From Candidatus Gracilibacteria bacterium CG17_big_fil_post_rev_8_21_14_2_50_48_13 (GTDB taxonomy: Bacteria > Patescibacteriota > Gracilibacteria > 1-14-2-50-48-13), in NCBI GenBank assembly GCA_002783265.1, contig PFFG01000008.1:16424-80423 (forward strand): a DNA stretch of 64,000 nt, read 5' to 3'. The notes beneath the pieces were generated by a model, which was not told the DNA's origin, made no database searches, and worked only from the letters and a program-made list of their open reading frames with translations. Shown piece after piece: positions 60,819-64,000 of the stretch. Each line of letters begins with the position of its first letter. Within the stretch, counting starts at the first letter, position 1. Both the position numbers and the translations under genes were made by a program.

Positions 60819-61355
60819 TTATTCTGACTTGAGCGCAAAATCTATAAAGGGTCGTCCAATATACATTTTACCATTGGTCAGTTTCCCAGTGGTGTTGGTC
60901 ACTTGGAAGAGCAGTTGCTCTCCCTTAAAGTTTTGGGTGTCACCATGGATTTGCAGTTTTTTGCTGCTGCCCTTGGGGATCATCAGATTGAAGGAAAAAC
61001 TGTTTTTTTCTCCAGGTACTGGCATCGTTGTGCTTATCTGGGAGCCATCTGCCATCACACGTAGATTTGTGATATCGACATTTGGAAGTAAAACATCCAA
61101 ACGTTCGAAGGTAAAATCTGCGTCAACAGGTGCTTCTACGGTCAGCTCTCCCAAATTGACAGAAATGCTGCGTTTGAGCACTGAGGGGCTTGATGTGCTC
61201 TTGCTTACCACCAGGCCGGTTTCCAGTACAGGCAGTTGTGCGAGCAGGTTATCCTGGGCACTGACTGGGCCTTGGGGTACGGTCACCGCAGGCGACTGAG
61301 CACAACCCACGAGGGCAAAAATTCCAACTATCAAAGAAAAAATATTCTTATCCAT
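60819..61355 (-). CDS. Lipoprotein of unknown function
   Basis: A 178-residue lipoprotein. The N-terminus MDKNIFSLIVGIFALVGCAQ is a type II signal with lipobox LVGC, so Cys18 would be lipidated. The mature part is a beta-rich domain (LGELTVEAPVDADFTFERLD; ITNLRVMADGSQISTTM; FSFNLMIPKGSSKKLQIHGD) like an immunoglobulin-type fold. Family unknown. The ATG at 61355 gives the proper signal; an in-frame ATG at 61373 would add six residues. Confidence 0.75.
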   Translation of the reverse strand: MDKNIFSLIVGIFALVGCAQSPAVTVPQGPVSAQDNLLAQLPVLETGLVVSKSTSSPSVLKRSISVNLGELTVEAPVDADFTFERLDVLLPNVDITNLRVMADGSQISTTMPVPGEKNSFSFNLMIPKGSSKKLQIHGDTQNFKGEQLLFQVTNTTGKLTNGKMYIGRPFIDFALKSE

Positions 61356-61473
61356 ATTACTATGGACCTCCAATTTGTTGTCATATCACGAGGTGTCTCT
61401 GATATGCGTCGCGACTATACGCACTAATTGACAAAAGTCAATAATATTTTTATTAAGGGGAAAAGCGATTTCC

Positions 61474-61502
61474 TTGACCATAGAGAAACTCGATGCTAGT
61501 TT
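61474..61502 (+). promoter_or_regulatory. Candidate promoter of the attenuated gene at 61704
   Basis: TTGACC (61474-61479) is followed after 17 nt by TAGTTT (61497-61502). The predicted start near 61509 would leave about 18 nt before the leader-peptide ATG at 61527, the leader length usual in this window. Confidence 0.4.
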
Positions 61503-61526
61503 TTTTATGTTCCACAAATTTTTGTT

Positions 61527-61616
61527 ATGAACTCTTTCCAAACGTCAGTCTGCCAGTACATGTCCCGCAAGCCACTTACTCTTGCGATTATTTTTATGTA
61601 CGCACGCCGATCGTAG
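61527..61616 (+). CDS. Putative 29-residue leader peptide
   Basis: An open frame begins ATG at 61527 (MNSFQTSV), has in-frame ATGs at 61560 and 61596, and ends FMYARRS with TAG at 61614-61616. The last codons are the 5' arm of the antiterminator helix (61606-61613), so a ribosome finishing the peptide would cover that arm. Short length, position and overlap are the only evidence; the peptide has no run of a single codon that would name a sensed amino acid. Confidence 0.4.
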   Translation: MNSFQTSVCQYMSRKPLTLAIIFMYARRS

Positions 61617-61689
61617 GTTTGGTTCTCCTCTGAGCTTTAACTCAACACCTTCCCACCTCCGATCGGCACAACGCCCCGGAGGTTTTTTT
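61606..61689 (+). promoter_or_regulatory. Transcription attenuator: antiterminator/terminator switch
   Basis: GCCGATCG (61606-61613) is perfectly complementary to CGATCGGC (61660-61667), extendable by AGGT/ACCT after one mismatch. The 3' arm overlaps CCTCCG (61656-61661), which pairs with CGGAGG (61677-61682) to form a terminator stem followed by seven T residues (61683-61689). The two folds cannot coexist. The terminator ends 14 nt before the ATG at 61704. The intergenic 61356-61703 holds this element, the leader peptide and the promoter, and nothing else I can identify. Confidence 0.7.
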
Positions 61690-61703
61690 ATCCCTCAAAT
61701 CCT

Positions 61704-63008
61704 ATGGCACGTATATCCCACAACGCCTATGAGGCAGAAGTTCCTGCTTCCAATGCACTGATGCAATACTCCGTCCCTTTGTTTCAAGGGGATCATGATA
61801 AATTCCAGGCGCTCTTTGCCATGGTCGAAAACAAAACCCACACGCTGCCCGATCTTGTGGATATTCTTTGTAAACATGTTGGCAAAAATCAGGCAAAGAT
61901 GCTGCAAAATGATGTTATACTCTATCGTTTGTCTCGTGTCGTGGAGTCGGCGGGCCGCATTCTGGGGGAGGAAAAAATTCTCGCCTTTTTAATTCTCTTT
62001 CTCGATCAAGGGATAGCTGAGGCCATTAAAAACAACGACGAGGACCGTTTTATGCGCCTTTCGTATATGGCGGAAGTCGTGGTAGAGCAGCTCGTGCATG
62101 AAGCCAAAACCAACGTTCTTAGTCGAGAAGAATATGTCACACAGATTTTGCGGCGCCGCATTTTTCAGACAACTTCCCCCGCATCCTTCGACCTCATCGC
62201 ACATATGTTGCCTTCCGAAGATGCGCATGTTGACCTTGCGGAGGTATACCACAAGAAGCTGTGCCAGGGCCTGGAAGGGGTTATGAATTCTCCTTCCGTA
62301 TCGAAAGCTGTACTGCAAATTATTGAGGATGGCCTCGGTAAACAGGTGAAGGAAGAAATTCTGCCCTTTGTGCAGTGGCCAGCGGGACGCAAAACGCCTA
62401 TCAGTGTCTTCGATCATCTCCTTGCGATTGTGCAGGAGGGGATAGAATCCTTGGGCATTTCCTACCATCCTATTCTAGGAGACGCGGAAAATGCGGCAAA
62501 AACCATGTGGGGCGATGCGCGCGTTCGATCACTCTTTGCGTATCTCAGCCCCTTAATCTACGCGACGGTTGAACATCGTGTCGAAAAGCAGAATACGTAT
62601 CATCAGCGAAAAAATCTCTTCATTTTGTATGGGACATCCATGCAGTTTGTGCGAAAAATTCTTGCGGCGACGGAGGTCCAGAAAAATGCCTTTCCAGAGG
62701 TTTATATTCGTGTTGGTTATGAACCGGAAGCCTATGAGGAACCATGCCATACCAACCGTTTACTGTTTGATGCATGGAATCCTGAAGAAAGCCGAACGAA
62801 CTACCCAACTCTTTCGACACCGCAGTTGCTCGATGATGCGCTCCCGCATGAGCAAATTCTCAGTGATGGTGAACAAAATGATGCCAGCATGGATACCGTC
62901 AATTTGCTCATGTTTGCCATGCTCCGAAAAGTCTTTGAAGACCAGATGCAGGAACTGGTAGGGTATCGGGAGCGTGGTCTACAGTATATTACAGCTGTGC
63001 GGTTTTAG
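61704..63008 (+). CDS. Protein of unknown function under an attenuator
   Basis: A 434-residue soluble, mainly helical protein starting MARISHNAYEAEVPASN. It has alternating long helices (VVESAGRILGEEKILAFLIL; FLDQGIAEAIKNNDEDRFMR) and a C-terminal part with VYIRVGYEPEAYEEP. No signal peptide, membrane segment or catalytic motif was found, and no family is recognised. A control element just upstream suggests its dose matters under some translation- or metabolite-dependent condition. murD follows after 71 nt in the same direction. Confidence 0.65.
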   Translation: MARISHNAYEAEVPASNALMQYSVPLFQGDHDKFQALFAMVENKTHTLPDLVDILCKHVGKNQAKMLQNDVILYRLSRVVESAGRILGEEKILAFLILFLDQGIAEAIKNNDEDRFMRLSYMAEVVVEQLVHEAKTNVLSREEYVTQILRRRIFQTTSPASFDLIAHMLPSEDAHVDLAEVYHKKLCQGLEGVMNSPSVSKAVLQIIEDGLGKQVKEEILPFVQWPAGRKTPISVFDHLLAIVQEGIESLGISYHPILGDAENAAKTMWGDARVRSLFAYLSPLIYATVEHRVEKQNTYHQRKNLFILYGTSMQFVRKILAATEVQKNAFPEVYIRVGYEPEAYEEPCHTNRLLFDAWNPEESRTNYPTLSTPQLLDDALPHEQILSDGEQNDASMDTVNLLMFAMLRKVFEDQMQELVGYRERGLQYITAVRF

Positions 63009-63079
63009 CGGCAAATGCCCTTGCATCCTGGCTGTAAAGGGTAAACAATGGTTGCGTCTCTCACTTTTTTCTCTGTGAT

Positions 63080-64000
63080 ATGTCACCTCTGTCCGTCCCA
63101 AAATCGACGCCCATTGCCATCTATGGTTTTGGCATCGAAGGTCAGGGAACGCTGAATTATCTACTCGCCCAAGGTTTTTCCGATATCACGATCATAGACC
63201 AGCGTGAAGATCTCGTTGTCCCTACAGGGGCAGCTGCCATTCTTGGGCAGGGTAGTGAGGCCTCTTTGGGTGCCTTCTCCATCATTTTTCGCGCTCCGGG
63301 TATTTGGCGCTTTTCTCCAGCGCTTCTTGCGGCGGAAGCAAAGGGAGCACGTATTACTTCTCAACTGGAAGTCTTTCTGCACCTTGCTCCCTGCACAGTC
63401 ATTGGCGTTACGGGAACGAAGGGGAAGTCTACGACGACGTCACTCATGACGCACATTTTTCGTGAAGCGGGTGTCGATGTCTACCTTGCCGGCAATATTG
63501 GTACAGACATGCTCCATTTGCTCTCACTGGTTACTCCAGCATCAGTTGTGGTACTGGAACTTTCCAGTTTCCAATTGGATGCGGTGGGGGTGAGTCCACG
63601 CATCAGTATTGTGCTGGATATTGTGGAGGAACATCAGGATATCCATGGCTCTCTTGAGGCCTATGTCGCGGCCAAAGCAGAAATTGCCCGCCATCAACGG
63701 GTGGATGATATATTGCTCTGTGCGCCCAACAACGTCCTCTCGGCAGGTATTGCCGACTTGTCACCGGCACGAACCAAATACTCCTGGTGTACGACAGAAG
63801 AGATGCCTTGTCAGCTTCCTACGTCGGCGACTTGTGCCCTCACGGTGCACCATCAGACCATTCTCTGGCACCATGCAGGGAAGGAAACGGAGTTGCTCCC
63901 TCTCACGGCAGTTCCCCTGCTTGGCGCGCATATGCTGCACAACGTGTTTGCTGCAGTTCTTCCTCCGCTCCTCCGGGGTATTGATCCACAGGTCGTCGCC
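63080..64000 (+). CDS. murD: UDP-N-acetylmuramoyl-L-alanine:D-glutamate ligase, 5' part
   Basis: An open frame of 307 codons running off the window edge. It starts MSPLSVPKSTPIAIYGFGIE with a Rossmann-type GFGIEGQGTLNYLL, then SIIFRAPGIWRFSP. The ATP-binding loop GVTGTKGKSTTTSLM is followed by LAGNIGTDML and VLELSSFQLD, then VLDIVEEHQDIHGSLEAY, all in MurD order. It adds D-glutamate to UDP-MurNAc-L-Ala in peptidoglycan synthesis. The C-terminal domain is outside the window. Other Mur ligases are less likely because of GNIG and the ELSSFQL motif. Confidence 0.9.
   Translation, partial: MSPLSVPKSTPIAIYGFGIEGQGTLNYLLAQGFSDITIIDQREDLVVPTGAAAILGQGSEASLGAFSIIFRAPGIWRFSPALLAAEAKGARITSQLEVFLHLAPCTVIGVTGTKGKSTTTSLMTHIFREAGVDVYLAGNIGTDMLHLLSLVTPASVVVLELSSFQLDAVGVSPRISIVLDIVEEHQDIHGSLEAYVAAKAEIARHQRVDDILLCAPNNVLSAGIADLSPARTKYSWCTTEEMPCQLPTSATCALTVHHQTILWHHAGKETELLPLTAVPLLGAHMLHNVFAAVLPPLLRGIDPQVVA

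Noticed and set aside
1..64000. UGA read as glycine, as in Gracilibacteria/Absconditabacteria
   Set aside because: Many well-recognised genes end at TGA at the expected family C-terminus (pepF at 11437, the ATP-grasp gene at 7856, the methyltransferase at 24053), and no conserved glycine is encoded by TGA in the families checked.
1..64000. CRISPR arrays, rRNA genes, insertion sequences
   Set aside because: No regularly spaced repeats, rRNA-like stretches, transposase motifs or flanking inverted repeats were found on reading through the window.

Overview
The window is a 64 kb stretch of a compact bacterial chromosome, at roughly even GC by eye. It most likely comes from the Candidate Phyla Radiation (Patescibacteria), and perhaps a Peregrinibacteria-like lineage (low confidence). 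The reasons are the gene mix: a PIF1-type helicase, several VirB2/TrbC-like small exported proteins, RDD and Phage_holin_4-type membrane proteins, DUF167 and DUF192 proteins, and many large proteins I cannot assign. Intergenic gaps are short and gene ends overlap often. TGA acts as a normal stop (for example at the pepF and ATP-grasp ends), so this is not a UGA-glycine lineage. Almost no start codon has a Shine-Dalgarno sequence; starts are typically preceded by a short pyrimidine-rich stretch such as CCCT-ATG, and where a -10 box is visible it usually lies about 10-30 nt upstream.

Layout. 0-5.7 kb: tRNA-Gly(UCC) with its own terminator, an AT-rich accessory patch (broken Nudix gene, nucleotidyltransferase-like gene, small membrane protein), a zincin, a 2H phosphoesterase, an M23 peptidase remnant and a tandem pair of holin-like membrane proteins. 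5.7-14.8 kb: exonuclease III, a cysteine-peptidase-like/ATP-grasp pair, TrhO, a ZIP transporter, oligoendopeptidase F, a short ZnuA-like protein, pyruvate kinase and an AI-2E family permease. 14.8-27.7 kb: an SLH-domain envelope protein, L27, DUF167, three tandem VirB2-like genes plus a fourth further on, a glycolipid glycosyltransferase, mazEF, an operon rpsB-tsf-methyltransferase-D,D-carboxypeptidase, and a 715-residue exported protein of mosaic composition. 27.7-29.6 kb: glyS under a T-box. 29.6-44 kb: a region rich in unassigned genes, with two RDD proteins, an AAA ATPase, a protein ending in a RelE-like domain, a DUF6624 protein, a PIF1-like helicase and a PP2C phosphatase. 44-64 kb: housekeeping genes pnp, rarA, argS, ileS, secA and murD (cut by the window end), with a nicotinamidase-like hydrolase, a DUF192 protein and a GT-C membrane protein.

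The most striking content is regulatory RNA. glyS and ileS are both preceded by T-box leaders in which Stem I appears to be only a short hairpin showing the specifier codon (GGC or AUC) in its apical loop. Both have canonical antiterminator-type folds whose variable base matches the expected tRNA discriminator. The glyS leader ends in an intrinsic terminator. The ileS leader has no terminator and instead a hairpin that ends directly at the start codon. IleS also carries an in-frame, apparently catalytically intact histidine-phosphatase domain between its two signature motifs. A third leader, before an unassigned 434-residue protein, has a possible 29-codon leader peptide overlapping a mutually exclusive antiterminator/terminator pair.
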